NCBI RefSeq assembly: GCF_024753145.1
Contig: NZ_JANUGU010000008.1
Span: 186,001-250,000 of the forward strand
Direction of reading: 5' to 3'
DNA length: 64,000 nucleotides
Source of the DNA: Massilia terrae
GTDB taxonomy: Bacteria > Pseudomonadota > Gammaproteobacteria > Burkholderiales > Burkholderiaceae_D
Under the pieces are notes generated by a model. It did not search any database. It was not told the origin of the DNA and worked only from the letters and a program-made list of their open reading frames with translations. Positions 43,382-51,608 of this stretch are shown here, piece by piece. The first letter of the stretch is position 1; every line of letters starts with the position of its first letter. A program made the position numbers and the translations under genes.

Positions 43382-44701
43382 TCAGTTCTGCAGCAAGCCA
43401 TTCACCGCCGCCAAATCCTGCTCGCTCAGCGTGCCGGCCGCGGCCTTCAGGCGCAGGCCGTTCATGATGGTGTTGTAGCGCGCCTTGGCCAGGTCGGTCT
43501 GGGTCGAGTACAACTGCTTCTGCGCGTTCAGCACGTCGATGTTGATGCGCACGCCGACCTGGTAACCCAGCTTGTTCGAATCCAGCGCCGACTGGCTCGA
43601 CACTTCCGCCGCTTCCAGCGCCTTCACCTGCGCCAGCCCGCTGTTCACGCCCAGGTAGGCCTGGCGCGCCTGCAGCGCGGCACTGCGCCGGGTCGCTTCG
43701 AGGTCGTTGCGGGCCTTGTCTTCCAGCGCGATCGATTCGCGCACGCGCGAGTTCACGGCGAAGCCGCTGAAGATCGGCACGCTCCACTGCACCCCCACCG
43801 CATTGTCCGAGCTCTTGCCCGAGATGCCTTGCAGCTGGCCGTTGACGCGCTGGTGGGTCGAGTTCGCCACCAGGTCGAGCGTCGGCAGGTGGCCGGCGCG
43901 CTGGCGGCGGATCTCGTGCTTGGCGCTTTCCAGCGTCAGCTGCTGCACCTGCACCAGCGGGTTCTCGTTTTCAGCCGAGCTGATCCAGTTTTCGATGGCC
44001 AGCGGTTGCGGCGCGTTGATGGTCACGCCCGGCTTCAGCTTGGCCAGGTCGCCCGGCACCGTGCCGATGATCGCCTGCAGCGCGTTGCGCTTGTTGTCCA
44101 GGTCATTGATGGCGGCCAGTTCCTGCGCCACCGTCAGGTCGTACGCGGCCTGCGCTTCGTGGGTGTCGGTGATGGTCTGGGTGCCGACCTCGAAGTTGCG
44201 CTTGGCCGAGGCCAGCTGCTCGGCCACGGCGGCCTTCTGGGCGCGGGTCGATTCCAGCGTGTCCTGCGCGCCCAGCACGTCGAAGTAGGCCTGCGCCACG
44301 CGGGTCACCAGGTCTTCGCGGGCCTGGGCGAACTGGGCTTCGGCGATGGCGGTGGCCAGCTTGCCCTGCTCGTAGGATTCGAGGCGGTCCCAGCGGAACA
44401 GCGGCTGGGTCAGCGAGATCTGGTACTGGTTGGTGCGCAGGTTGGTGCCGCCCGGCGCCACGTTGTAGAACGCGCTGTCGCGGTCGTCCTTGGTGTTGAA
44501 GCCGGTGGCGGCGACGGTCGGCAGCAATCCAGCACGCCCCTGCGTGGTCTTTTCCCGCCCAGCCGCCACTGCCGCACGCGCGCTGGCGAAAGTCGCGTCG
44601 TTGGCCAGCGCCTGCTGGTACACCTGGACCAGGTCAACCGCGTGCGCGTCCAGCGTCAGGAAGGCGCTGGCCAGCAGCACGGCGATAAGGGGTTTCTGCA
44701 T
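43382..44701 (-). CDS. tolC: TolC family outer membrane channel
   Basis: Outer-membrane efflux duct used by RND and type I secretion systems, 439 aa. A signal peptide (LIAVLLASAFLTLDAHA) precedes the mature start VDLVQVYQQAL. Two OEP repeats follow with the long periplasmic helices (YEQGKLATAIAEAQFAQARE; RQAYLGVNSGLAQVKALEAA), and SALDSNKLGYQVGVRINIDV is the repeat end motif of TolC. It is third in an operon with a methyltransferase and a rhodanese, 40 bases after the latter, and has its own terminator. No inner-membrane partner is encoded nearby. Confidence 0.93.
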   Translation of the reverse strand: MQKPLIAVLLASAFLTLDAHAVDLVQVYQQALANDATFASARAAVAAGREKTTQGRAGLLPTVAATGFNTKDDRDSAFYNVAPGGTNLRTNQYQISLTQPLFRWDRLESYEQGKLATAIAEAQFAQAREDLVTRVAQAYFDVLGAQDTLESTRAQKAAVAEQLASAKRNFEVGTQTITDTHEAQAAYDLTVAQELAAINDLDNKRNALQAIIGTVPGDLAKLKPGVTINAPQPLAIENWISSAENENPLVQVQQLTLESAKHEIRRQRAGHLPTLDLVANSTHQRVNGQLQGISGKSSDNAVGVQWSVPIFSGFAVNSRVRESIALEDKARNDLEATRRSAALQARQAYLGVNSGLAQVKALEAAEVSSQSALDSNKLGYQVGVRINIDVLNAQKQLYSTQTDLAKARYNTIMNGLRLKAAAGTLSEQDLAAVNGLLQN

Positions 44702-44741
44702 TGCTCTTCTCCGTCGGAGTCATCAAAGTTATGGAAACAGG

Positions 44742-45065
44742 TCAGTACTTCGCCATCGAAGGATCGACCTGCATGGCCCAGGCGTGTATCCCGCCCGTCA
44801 AATTCGTGATGTTGCCAAAGCCGTTGCGTTCAAGGAAAGCCGCCACCTGCATGCTGCGCGCACCGTGATGGCAGATGCAGACGATCGGCGCGTCGTCCTC
44901 CAGCTCGCCGACGCGGATCGGCACCAGCTGCATCGGCATCTGGGTCGAGCCCTCGATGTGGCAGGTCTCGTACTCCCAGTTTTCGCGCACGTCCAGCAGC
45001 AGCGGGCGGGGACGCGCCGGGTCGGCCAGCCAGGCGGCCAAGTCGGGGGCGGTAATGTGCTGCAT
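44742..45065 (-). CDS. Rhodanese-like sulfurtransferase
   Basis: Single-domain rhodanese of 107 aa. The N-terminal LLLDVRENWEYETCHIEGS is the conserved DVRxxxE region and the active-site loop is C65-H-H-G-A-R-S, six residues as in sulfurtransferases. C-terminal GFGNITNLTGGIHAWA matches the family. It lies between the methyltransferase (12 bases) and tolC (40 bases) in one leftward operon, an arrangement recurrent in betaproteobacteria. Confidence 0.9.
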   Translation of the reverse strand: MQHITAPDLAAWLADPARPRPLLLDVRENWEYETCHIEGSTQMPMQLVPIRVGELEDDAPIVCICHHGARSMQVAAFLERNGFGNITNLTGGIHAWAMQVDPSMAKY

Positions 45066-45077
45066 CGGCGCCCGTCC

Positions 45078-45731
45078 TCAGAAGTGGAAGTGCGAGGCCA
45101 CCGGCGCGCCGGCCAGCGGCTTGACGTTGGTCTCGAACACCGGGACCGTGTCGAACGCCGTCTCGGACACGCGGGTGACGATGTTGCACGACATGACCGG
45201 CGCCTGGCCGATGATGGCGGCGATGCGGCCCCCCACCTTCAGCTGCTTGAGGAAGGCTTCCGGCAGCGATTCCAGCGAGCCGGTAATGACGATCACGTCG
45301 TACGGCGCGTGCGCCGGCCAGCCTTCGGCGGCGCTGCCCTGCTCGACCGTCACGTTGGTGACGCCCGCTGTTGCCAAATTCTTCGAGGCCAGTTCCTTCA
45401 GTTCCGGCGACAGCTCGACCGCGGTGACGTGGCGGCCCTTGTAGGCCAGCAGCGCGGCCAGGTAGCCGGCGCCCGCGCCCACCAGCAGCACGTCCTCATG
45501 CTTCTTGAGCTGGATTTCCTGCAGGATGCGCGCTTCGATCTTCGGCGCCAGCATCGCCTCGCCGCCCGGCAGCGGGATCTCGACATCGGCGAAGGCCAGG
45601 TTCGCATACGCCGCGGGCACGAACTGCTCGCGCTTGACCACATGCAGCAGGTCGAGCACGTCCTGGTCCAGCACGTTCCATGGGCGGATCTGCTGTTCGA
45701 TCATGTTGAAGCGGGCTTGTTCGATATTCAT
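45078..45731 (-). CDS. Protein-L-isoaspartate O-methyltransferase family protein
   Basis: SAM-dependent methyltransferase of the PCMT family, 217 aa. MIEQQIRPWNVLDQDVLDLL and REQFVPAAYANLAFADVEIPL fit the N-terminus. The SAM loop VLLVGAGAGYLAALLAYKG is present as a variant of the usual VLEIGTGSGY. As in many such tolC-linked homologues the canonical substrate motif is altered, so true isoaspartate repair activity is uncertain. It is the first gene of the operon. Confidence 0.8.
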   Translation of the reverse strand: MNIEQARFNMIEQQIRPWNVLDQDVLDLLHVVKREQFVPAAYANLAFADVEIPLPGGEAMLAPKIEARILQEIQLKKHEDVLLVGAGAGYLAALLAYKGRHVTAVELSPELKELASKNLATAGVTNVTVEQGSAAEGWPAHAPYDVIVITGSLESLPEAFLKQLKVGGRIAAIIGQAPVMSCNIVTRVSETAFDTVPVFETNVKPLAGAPVASHFHF

Positions 45732-45786
45732 GTTAATACTCGGCGGAAAAAGAAATAATCCGATATTTTATCGTTGAACGGCCTCA

Positions 45787-45813
45787 GGACGCACATCTTA
45801 GCGATGAGCGTCC
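45787..45813. promoter_or_regulatory. 27-bp dyad upstream of the methyltransferase-tolC operon
   Basis: GGACGC-A-CATC-TTAGC-GATG-A-GCGTCC is an inverted repeat with 10 paired positions per arm interrupted by one mismatch, centred 69 bases upstream of the operon start and downstream of tetR. It lacks a following T-run, so an operator, perhaps for the TetR protein, is more likely than a terminator. Confidence 0.45.
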
Positions 45814-45891
45814 TTGAAAATCAGGAAATTGCGACAGGTTGCAGTTTCGGGGGGATGAACGCCCGGTTTCGCGCGCTGGCGCGGCCGGGCT

Positions 45892-46542
45892 TCAGGGACG
45901 CGCGGCGCCGGCGGCCGGCAGCAGGCCGTACAGGGCCATGTCGAGGAAGGTGTCGAGGAAGGCGGCCGGATTGAGCTCGCCGCGGTCGCAGGGCGCGACC
46001 GAATGCTTCCAGGTGATCAGGGTCAGCATCGGCGCCACCATCACCTGGGTGGCCTGCACCACGTCGACCGGGCGGAACTCGGCGCGTTCGATGCCGCGCT
46101 CCAGCAGGCTGCGGATCAGCCGGGTGCCGCGGGTCACCACTTCATCCTGGTAGAACTGGGCCAGCTCGGGGAAGTTGCCGGCCTCGGCCATGACGAGCTT
46201 GACGATGCCGGAGGCCTTGGTGTCGCCGATGCGGGCCCACCACGATTTCATCACGCTGCGCATCAGCTCGGCGCTGTGGCCATCGAATCCGGCAATCGAG
46301 TCCTCGGCGTCGCCCAGCACCGGCACGATGCTGTTGCGCACCACCGCCTTGAACAGCTCTTCCTTGTTTTCGAAATACAGGTACAGCGTGCCCTTGGACA
46401 CCCCGGCCCGGCGCGCCACGTCCTCCAGCCGGGTCGAGGCGAAGCCGCGCTCCACGAACAGGTCGAGGGCGGCGGCCAGCAGCTCGTGCGGCCGCGCTTC
46501 CTTGCGGCGCTCCCAGCGCGGTTTGTTCTCAGTGCATTGCAT
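45892..46542 (-). CDS. TetR/AcrR family transcriptional regulator
   Basis: Repressor-type regulator, 216 aa. The N-terminal HTH (residues about 17-65) reads ELLAAALDLFVERGFASTRL, EDVARRAGVSKGTLYLYFENKEELF. The C-terminal ligand domain resembles the AefR-like group (FYQDEVVTRGTRLIRSLLERG). It has a good sigma-70 promoter upstream. It is transcribed toward the tolC operon, whose upstream dyad at 45787 is a plausible target, and diverges from the phosphorelay cluster. Confidence 0.9.
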   Translation of the reverse strand: MQCTENKPRWERRKEARPHELLAAALDLFVERGFASTRLEDVARRAGVSKGTLYLYFENKEELFKAVVRNSIVPVLGDAEDSIAGFDGHSAELMRSVMKSWWARIGDTKASGIVKLVMAEAGNFPELAQFYQDEVVTRGTRLIRSLLERGIERAEFRPVDVVQATQVMVAPMLTLITWKHSVAPCDRGELNPAAFLDTFLDMALYGLLPAAGAARP

Positions 46543-46570
46543 TTTTGCTAATGAACGATGTCCAGCACTT

Positions 46571-46600
46571 AATATAGGGCGGCGCCGTGGGGCCAGTCAA
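46571..46600 (-). promoter_or_regulatory. Sigma-70 promoter of tetR
   Basis: Read leftward: TTGACT (46600-46595), an 18-base spacer and TATATT (46576-46571), 28 bases before the tetR ATG. Five of six positions match at each hexamer. Confidence 0.7.
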
Positions 46601-46649
46601 CCGCGGCACGCCTACCGATTTTCTCAAATCCAACGAATTTAATATTTTA

Positions 46650-46678
46650 TTGACAGAAACAATTTATGACAGGAAAAT
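46650..46678 (+). promoter_or_regulatory. Candidate sigma-70 promoter of the phosphorelay cluster
   Basis: TTGACA at 46650-46655 (perfect), a 17-base spacer and GAAAAT at 46673-46678 (4 of 6), 34 bases before the first gene. The surrounding stretch is AT-rich compared with the genome. Confidence 0.5.
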
Positions 46679-46712
46679 CGGTGCATTACTGTTGATCATT
46701 CACCTACACCCA

Positions 46713-47312
46713 ATGCTGAAAGAGCAACCCGATGTGTGCACCACCCAGGAAGCGGCGGCCATCCTCGGCATCTCCGTGACCTCGGTCCAGAAGCTGGTGG
46801 AGGGCGGCGAAATCGCGGCCTGGAAGACCCCCGGCGGGCACCGCCGCATCCCGCGCGCCTCCCTGCTGGCCTACAAAGCGACCAGCGGCACGCCGCGCAC
46901 CGACCTCGCCACGCCGGCGCGCGCCGCGCTGCTGGTGGTCGAAGACGAGGAAATGCAGCGCGCCGTGTTCGCGGCCCAGTTCAAGAAATGGGAGCTGCCG
47001 ATCGACGCCACCCTGTGTGCCAGCGGCTACGAAGCGCTGATCGAGATCGGCGTGCGCCCGCCCGACATCCTGTTCCTCGACATCGCCATGAAGGGCATCG
47101 ACGGCTACGAAGTGATGGAGACGGTGCTGAACCGGCGCAACCTGCGCGAGGTCAACATCGCGATCATCTCCGGCATGGCGCGCGAGGACCTGGACGCGCG
47201 CGGCGGCGTGCCGCCCGGCGTCGCCTTCTTCCCCAAGCCCGTGCGCTACGACGAGCTGCGCGGTTTCGTCACGGCCTGCTGCATGCGCAAGCAGCGCGCC
47301 GCCCTTGCCTGA
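46713..47312 (+). CDS. Excisionase-type HTH fused to a receiver domain
   Basis: A 199-aa predicted DNA-binding response regulator of unusual build. Residues 9-54 are a MerR/excisionase-family helix-turn-helix (TTQEAAAILGISVTSVQKLV, GHRRIPRASLLAY). After a short linker comes a receiver (about 72-190) with E77/D78, phosphoacceptor D123 in LFLDIAMKGIDGYEV and K176 in FFPKP. Here the DNA-binding part is N-terminal, opposite to most response regulators. No ribosome binding site is clear; the ATG at 46713 gives a complete HTH. It heads a cluster with a kinase, a receiver and an Hpt protein. Confidence 0.85.
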   Translation: MLKEQPDVCTTQEAAAILGISVTSVQKLVEGGEIAAWKTPGGHRRIPRASLLAYKATSGTPRTDLATPARAALLVVEDEEMQRAVFAAQFKKWELPIDATLCASGYEALIEIGVRPPDILFLDIAMKGIDGYEVMETVLNRRNLREVNIAIISGMAREDLDARGGVPPGVAFFPKPVRYDELRGFVTACCMRKQRAALA

Positions 47313-47324
47313 GCGACCGCCATC

Positions 47325-48995
47325 ATGACCGCCCGCCCCTCCCTGTCCCAGCGCCTGCGCGCCTCGGCCGCCCCATGGCTGCTGTGCGGCTTCGCGGCCG
47401 CGCTGGTGGGGGGCTTGTGGAAGGCGACGCTCAACCGCATCGAGGAAGGCCGCGCCAACCTGCTGCGCGGCGCCACCGCGGATGCGGCCAGCCTGGCGCG
47501 CCTGCTGGACGAGCATTCGGTGCGCACCATCCAGGCTGCCGACCAGGCGGTGCGCTTCGTGCGCGGCGGCTTTGTCGAACATGGCGCCCAGCTGGACCTG
47601 GCGCGCATGGTGTCGCGCGGGCTGGTGCTGGACGACGTCATCAACCTGTACACGGTGGTCGATGCCGCCGGCAATGTGGTGCTGTCGAGCCAGCCGTTCG
47701 CGCCGACCAGCCTGGCCGACCGCGAGTATTTCCAGGTGGTGCGCGACAATCCCAGCGCCGGCTTGTACATCAGCAAGCCGCTGCTGGGCCGGATGACGCA
47801 GAAATGGGCGATCCAGCTGGCGCGCCGCATCGACGGCCCCGGCAACAGCTTCGGCGGCGCGGTGGTGGTGTCGATGGACCCCTTCTATTTCACGCGCCTG
47901 TATGAATCGGCGCGCATCGGGCCGCACAGCACCATCACCCTGATCGGCGACGACGGCATCGTGCGCGCGCGCCGCTCCGGCGTGCGCAACGAGATCGGGC
48001 TGGATGTATCGGAGACGCCGGTGTTCAAGATGGCGGTCAAGACCGACCACGGCACGATCCGGCACAACAGCGTGTTCGACGGCCGCGAGCGCATCTTCGC
48101 CTACCGCCGCATCGCCAACTACCCGCTGCACGTGGTGGTCGGGATCGACACCGCCGACGTGCTGGACGCCTACGAGCCGATCAAGGACAAGATGATCCAG
48201 CAGGCGGCGCTGGTGACGGCCGCGATCGCCGGCTTCACGGTGCTGCTGCTGGTGCTGATCCGCCACCTGGTGAAGAGCCGCGCCCAGGCCCTGTCGGCGA
48301 GCGCGGCCAAGACCCAGTTCCTGTCCAACATGTCGCACGAGCTGCGCACCCCGCTCAACGGCATCCTCGGTTACGCCGAACTGCTGCGTGACGACCTGCC
48401 GCCGGGCGAGCCGCGCGAGTTCGCCCAGATCATCCACGACAGCGGCGTCCACCTGCTGGCCCTGGTCAACCAGATCCTGCAGCTGAACAAGATCGAATCC
48501 GGCAAGGAACGCCTGACCTTCGACAGCGTCAGCCTGCGCGGCGTGCTCGGCCAGGTGGTCGGCGCCCACGGCAGCAGCGCGCGCGCCAAGGGCCTGGCGC
48601 TGGACGCCGACATCGCCGCCGGCACCCCGGAACGCATCGTGTGCGACCGCGTCAAGCTGATGCAGGTGCTGAACAACCTGCTGCACAACGCCATCAAGTT
48701 CACCGAACAGGGTTGGGTACGGGTCTCGCTGGCGGCGCACCCGCGCGGCGTGCGCTTCGCGGTCAGCGACACCGGCCCCGGCATCCCGGCCCATACCCAG
48801 GCCATGGTGTTCGAAAAATTCTTCCAGATCGACACGCCCAGCGGCCACCACACCGACGGCACCGGGCTGGGCCTGTCGCTGGTGCGCGAGCTGGTCGAAC
48901 TGATGCGCGGCGAAGTCACGCTGCAGTCCACGCCCGGCGCCGGCACCACCTTCAGCTTCACCCTGCCGCTGGGCAGCGAGGAGGACCACGCATGA
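47325..48995 (+). CDS. Sensor histidine kinase with periplasmic Cache-like domain
   Basis: Membrane kinase of 556 aa. TM1 is at about 15-33, a periplasmic sensor of about 260 residues follows (LYTVVDAAGNVVLSSQPFAP, LADREYFQVVRDNPSAGLYI; double Cache pattern), TM2 is at about 293-313. HisKA has H338 in SNMSHELRTPLNGILG. The ATPase core has the N box NNLLHNAIKF, G1 DTGPGIP, F box KFFQ and G2 GTGLGLSL. It lacks its own receiver, which is encoded separately by the next gene in an ATGA overlap. Ligand unknown; double Cache domains often bind small organic molecules. Confidence 0.9.
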   Translation: MTARPSLSQRLRASAAPWLLCGFAAALVGGLWKATLNRIEEGRANLLRGATADAASLARLLDEHSVRTIQAADQAVRFVRGGFVEHGAQLDLARMVSRGLVLDDVINLYTVVDAAGNVVLSSQPFAPTSLADREYFQVVRDNPSAGLYISKPLLGRMTQKWAIQLARRIDGPGNSFGGAVVVSMDPFYFTRLYESARIGPHSTITLIGDDGIVRARRSGVRNEIGLDVSETPVFKMAVKTDHGTIRHNSVFDGRERIFAYRRIANYPLHVVVGIDTADVLDAYEPIKDKMIQQAALVTAAIAGFTVLLLVLIRHLVKSRAQALSASAAKTQFLSNMSHELRTPLNGILGYAELLRDDLPPGEPREFAQIIHDSGVHLLALVNQILQLNKIESGKERLTFDSVSLRGVLGQVVGAHGSSARAKGLALDADIAAGTPERIVCDRVKLMQVLNNLLHNAIKFTEQGWVRVSLAAHPRGVRFAVSDTGPGIPAHTQAMVFEKFFQIDTPSGHHTDGTGLGLSLVRELVELMRGEVTLQSTPGAGTTFSFTLPLGSEEDHA

Positions 48996-49399
48996 GTAAC
49001 ACCCCGATCCTGGTGGTCGAAGACAACCAGATGAACCAGACCCTGCTGGTGCGCCAGCTGGCCCGCCTCGGCCTGTCCGAGGTGGTGGTGGTCGGCGACG
49101 GCCAGCAGGCGCTGGCCTGGCTCGCCGAGCACCGCTGCCGGCTGGTGCTGACCGATTGCCAGATGCCGGTGATGGATGGCTACCAGCTGGCGCGCGGCAT
49201 CCGCGAGCGCGAGCGCCACAGCGGCTGGCACACCCCGGTGATCGCGCTGTCGGCCGGGGTGATGGACGAGGACCGGGTGCGCTGCTTCGAGGCCGGCATG
49301 GACGATCACGTGGCCAAGCCGACCCAGCTGGCCACGCTGGAGCGCGCCCTGCGCCCGTGGCTGGGACCGCTGTCGAACCGACCGGGGAGCGCCGCATGA
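48992..49399 (+). CDS. Stand-alone receiver domain protein
   Basis: A 135-aa CheY-like protein. D11 sits in the acidic pocket, phosphoacceptor D55 in LTDCQMPVMDG and K109 in HVAKPTQ. There is no output domain, so it should act as a phosphoryl carrier between the kinase and the Hpt protein. It overlaps the kinase gene (ATGA) and the Hpt gene (4 bases). Sequence resembles the receiver of BvgS/EvgS-type hybrid kinases, as if a hybrid kinase had been split. Confidence 0.9.
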   Translation: MSNTPILVVEDNQMNQTLLVRQLARLGLSEVVVVGDGQQALAWLAEHRCRLVLTDCQMPVMDGYQLARGIRERERHSGWHTPVIALSAGVMDEDRVRCFEAGMDDHVAKPTQLATLERALRPWLGPLSNRPGSAA

Positions 49400-49782
49400 G
49401 CCTGCATTACCACCTGATCGATCCGGCCGTGCTGATGAACGCGGCCGGCGACGACGAGGCCGGCTTCGCCGAGCTGCTGGCGATGTTCGTGCGCATCGTG
49501 CCCGACATGGCGCGCCAGCTGCGCGACGCCGTCGAGCAAGCACGCGGCGCCGACGTGGCCCAGCATGCGCACAGCCTGAAAAGCTGCATGTCGCTGGTCG
49601 GCGCCTTCGACTGCGGCGCCCGGCTGGAGCAGCTGGAGCGCGCGGCCCGCGGCGGCACGCCGGAGGCCGCCGCCGGCTTTGACGAATTGCATGAACTGAT
49701 CCTCGCGGTACTGGCCGAAGCCCTCGGCTGCTACGCCGCGACGACCAGGATCCCCGGCCTTGTAACACCTGACATCGTTTGA
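49396..49782 (+). CDS. Hpt histidine phosphotransfer protein
   Basis: A 128-aa helical phosphotransfer protein. The phosphorylated His is H59 in QHAHSLKSCMSLVGA, the Hpt signature. Four helices surround it (residues about 8-110), and the C-terminus ends in a short hydrophobic tail. It overlaps the receiver gene by 4 bases. It would pass phosphate from the receiver at 48992 to the HTH-receiver protein at 46713, completing a four-step relay. Confidence 0.9.
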   Translation: MSLHYHLIDPAVLMNAAGDDEAGFAELLAMFVRIVPDMARQLRDAVEQARGADVAQHAHSLKSCMSLVGAFDCGARLEQLERAARGGTPEAAAGFDELHELILAVLAEALGCYAATTRIPGLVTPDIV

Positions 49783-49800
49783 GATTTAAAGGAGCGAGAC

Positions 49801-50076
49801 ATGAACGCGAACTACAACCAGCGCCTGTCGACCCGCGAAGTCCCGGTCGAATACACTTTCTCGCCGAGCAATCCGCCGGGCTGGATCGACCGCCTGCGCG
49901 AGATGAAGCAGCTGCGCAGCGACGCCCAGCTGTGCCGCGTGCTGCAGGTGCCGCCGCCGATGATCAGCAAGATCCGCACCGGCCGCATCAGCGTCAGCGC
50001 CGGGCTGATGATCCGCATCCACGAGGTGTTCCAGCTGCCGATTTCGGAGCTGCGCCGGATGATGGCGGAGCAATGA
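49801..50076 (+). CDS. Small helix-turn-helix-like protein
   Basis: A 91-aa protein with AAGGAG before its ATG, 18 bases after the Hpt gene. Residues about 30-85 have the shape of a lambda-repressor-like HTH: SDAQLCRVLQVPPPMISKIR, TGRISVSAGLMIRIHEVFQL, PISELRRMM. The N-terminal 27 residues are polar with Pro. It probably belongs to the phosphorelay transcript; whether it binds DNA or a partner is open. Confidence 0.7.
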   Translation: MNANYNQRLSTREVPVEYTFSPSNPPGWIDRLREMKQLRSDAQLCRVLQVPPPMISKIRTGRISVSAGLMIRIHEVFQLPISELRRMMAEQ

Positions 50077-50107
50077 CGGCTGTCTGCCGGCACCGTTAGC
50101 GTTCGCA

Positions 50108-50191
50108 CGTCGTCCCGGCGGAGGCCGGGACCCAAAGAGCGCTTGCGACGCCGGACACTCAGCATGGATCCCGGCCTGCGCCGGGATGACG
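50108..50191. repeat. Paired REP-like palindrome
   Basis: CGTCGTCCCGGCGGAGGCCG at the left is mirrored by a unit ending GGCCTGCGCCGGGATGACG at the right. Same family as 29938 and 43211, slightly diverged in the core. It lies in the 247-bp gap between the small HTH gene and the GH28-like gene; the rest of that gap shows nothing I recognise. Confidence 0.7.
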
Positions 50192-50323
50192 GTTTTACCA
50201 GTGGTGGACAGGGCATGGGCCGGCTGGGGGCCAATCAATCAAGAAATTGACCCGCCGGGCTCGTTCGGCCGGGGCCTGGATGCCTTAGCATTTGGTAACT
50301 CAACCAAAATGAGGCGAAACCCC

Positions 50324-51607
50324 ATGCCTGGCCACATCACCCGCCGCCGTTTTACCCTGTCGATGCTCGCCGTCCCGCTGCTGGCGAGCACGGCGCGCGC
50401 AGCCGCGGCGCGCACCCCGATCACCGATTTCGGCGCCGTCGCCGACAATGCGACGCTGAACACGCGCGCGATCCAGTCCGCCATCGACCACGTCGCCCAG
50501 CAAGGCGGCGGCACGGTCCTCATCCCGGCGGGCGTCTTTATCAGCGGCGCGCTGTTCCTGAAGCCGAAGGTCAATCTCCACCTGGACAAGGGCGCCGTGC
50601 TGAAATGCTCGACCGACCTGAAGAATTTCCCGGTCCAGCGCACCCGCATCGAGGGCCATTTCGAGGACAGCTTCAACCCCGGCCTGATCAACGCCGCCGG
50701 CTGCGACGGCCTGAAGATCACCGGCGAAGGCACGTTCGACGGCGCCGGCAAACCGGTGTGGGACCTGTTCTGGAAGCTGCGCGCCGAAGCGACGGACAAG
50801 GCGGGCTTCAAGAACATCGGCATCCCGCGCGCCCGCCTGGCCATCATCGAGCGCTCGCGCAACGTGCTGGTCGAAGGCGTCACCTTCAAGGATTCGCAGT
50901 TCTGGAACCTGCACCTGTACCGCTGCCAGGACGTGGTGGTGCGCAAGGCGCGCTTCGAAGTGCCGGACGACTATAAACAGGCGCCCAGCACCGACGGCAT
51001 CGACCTGGACAGCTGCCAGGACGTGCTGGTCGATGGCTGCTGGTTCTCGGTGACCGACGACTGCATCGCGGCCAAGGGCTCGAAGGGGCCGCACGCGATG
51101 GAAGACAAGGACAGCCCGCCGGTCGAGCGCATCCGCGTGCGCAACTGCACCTTCCGGCGCGGCAATGGCTTCTTCACGCTGGGCAGCGAGGCGACGCTGG
51201 TGCGCGACGTCATCGTCGAGAACTGCACAGGAACCGGGGTCAGTAACGTCGCCGTGATCAAGCTGCGCCCGGACACGCCGCAGCACTACGAGGACATCCA
51301 CTTCCGCAACCTGACGCTGGACTCGTCCAAGGGCACGATCCTGCAGATGAAGCCGTGGAACCAGTACAAGGACCTGAAGGGCGCGGAGCCGCCGAAATCC
51401 GTGGTGCGCAACATCAGCCTGGAAGGCATCAAGGGCAAGTTCGGCGCCTTCGGCATCATCCAGCCGAATCCCGGCCAGACCACGATCAGCGACATCCTGC
51501 TGAAGGACATCGACGTGCAGCTGGCCCAGGACAAGCTGAACGTGTCCGGCGCGACGAATGTAAGAATGGAAAACGTCGTCGTGAACGGCAAGCCCCAGTC
51601 AGTCTGA
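50324..51607 (+). CDS. GH28-like right-handed beta-helix glycosidase
   Basis: Exported protein of 427 aa related to polygalacturonases. A twin-arginine-type signal is present (TRRRFTLSMLAVPLLASTAR). The pectate-lyase-like start ITDFGAVADNATLNTRAIQ leads into parallel beta-helix coils. GH28 motifs are STDGIDLDSC (NTDG position), VTDDCIAAKGS (the DD pair), RRGNGFFTLGSE (GHG position, His replaced by Asn) and VIKLRPD (RIK position). The Asp residues needed for hydrolysis are kept, but the His change makes activity on pectin uncertain. ATG at 50324 has GAGGCG upstream; an in-frame ATG at 50309 is also possible. Confidence 0.82.
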   Translation: MPGHITRRRFTLSMLAVPLLASTARAAAARTPITDFGAVADNATLNTRAIQSAIDHVAQQGGGTVLIPAGVFISGALFLKPKVNLHLDKGAVLKCSTDLKNFPVQRTRIEGHFEDSFNPGLINAAGCDGLKITGEGTFDGAGKPVWDLFWKLRAEATDKAGFKNIGIPRARLAIIERSRNVLVEGVTFKDSQFWNLHLYRCQDVVVRKARFEVPDDYKQAPSTDGIDLDSCQDVLVDGCWFSVTDDCIAAKGSKGPHAMEDKDSPPVERIRVRNCTFRRGNGFFTLGSEATLVRDVIVENCTGTGVSNVAVIKLRPDTPQHYEDIHFRNLTLDSSKGTILQMKPWNQYKDLKGAEPPKSVVRNISLEGIKGKFGAFGIIQPNPGQTTISDILLKDIDVQLAQDKLNVSGATNVRMENVVVNGKPQSV

Positions 51608-51608
51608 T

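Noticed and set aside
44742..45065. Possible reading of the rhodanese as an ArsC-type reductase
   Set aside because: The active-site loop CHHGARS and the DVRxxxE motif are those of a rhodanese.
46704..49397. An 897-codon open frame on the minus strand
   Set aside because: Antisense shadow of the HTH-receiver, kinase and receiver genes, which have clear domains and overlapping start/stop junctions.
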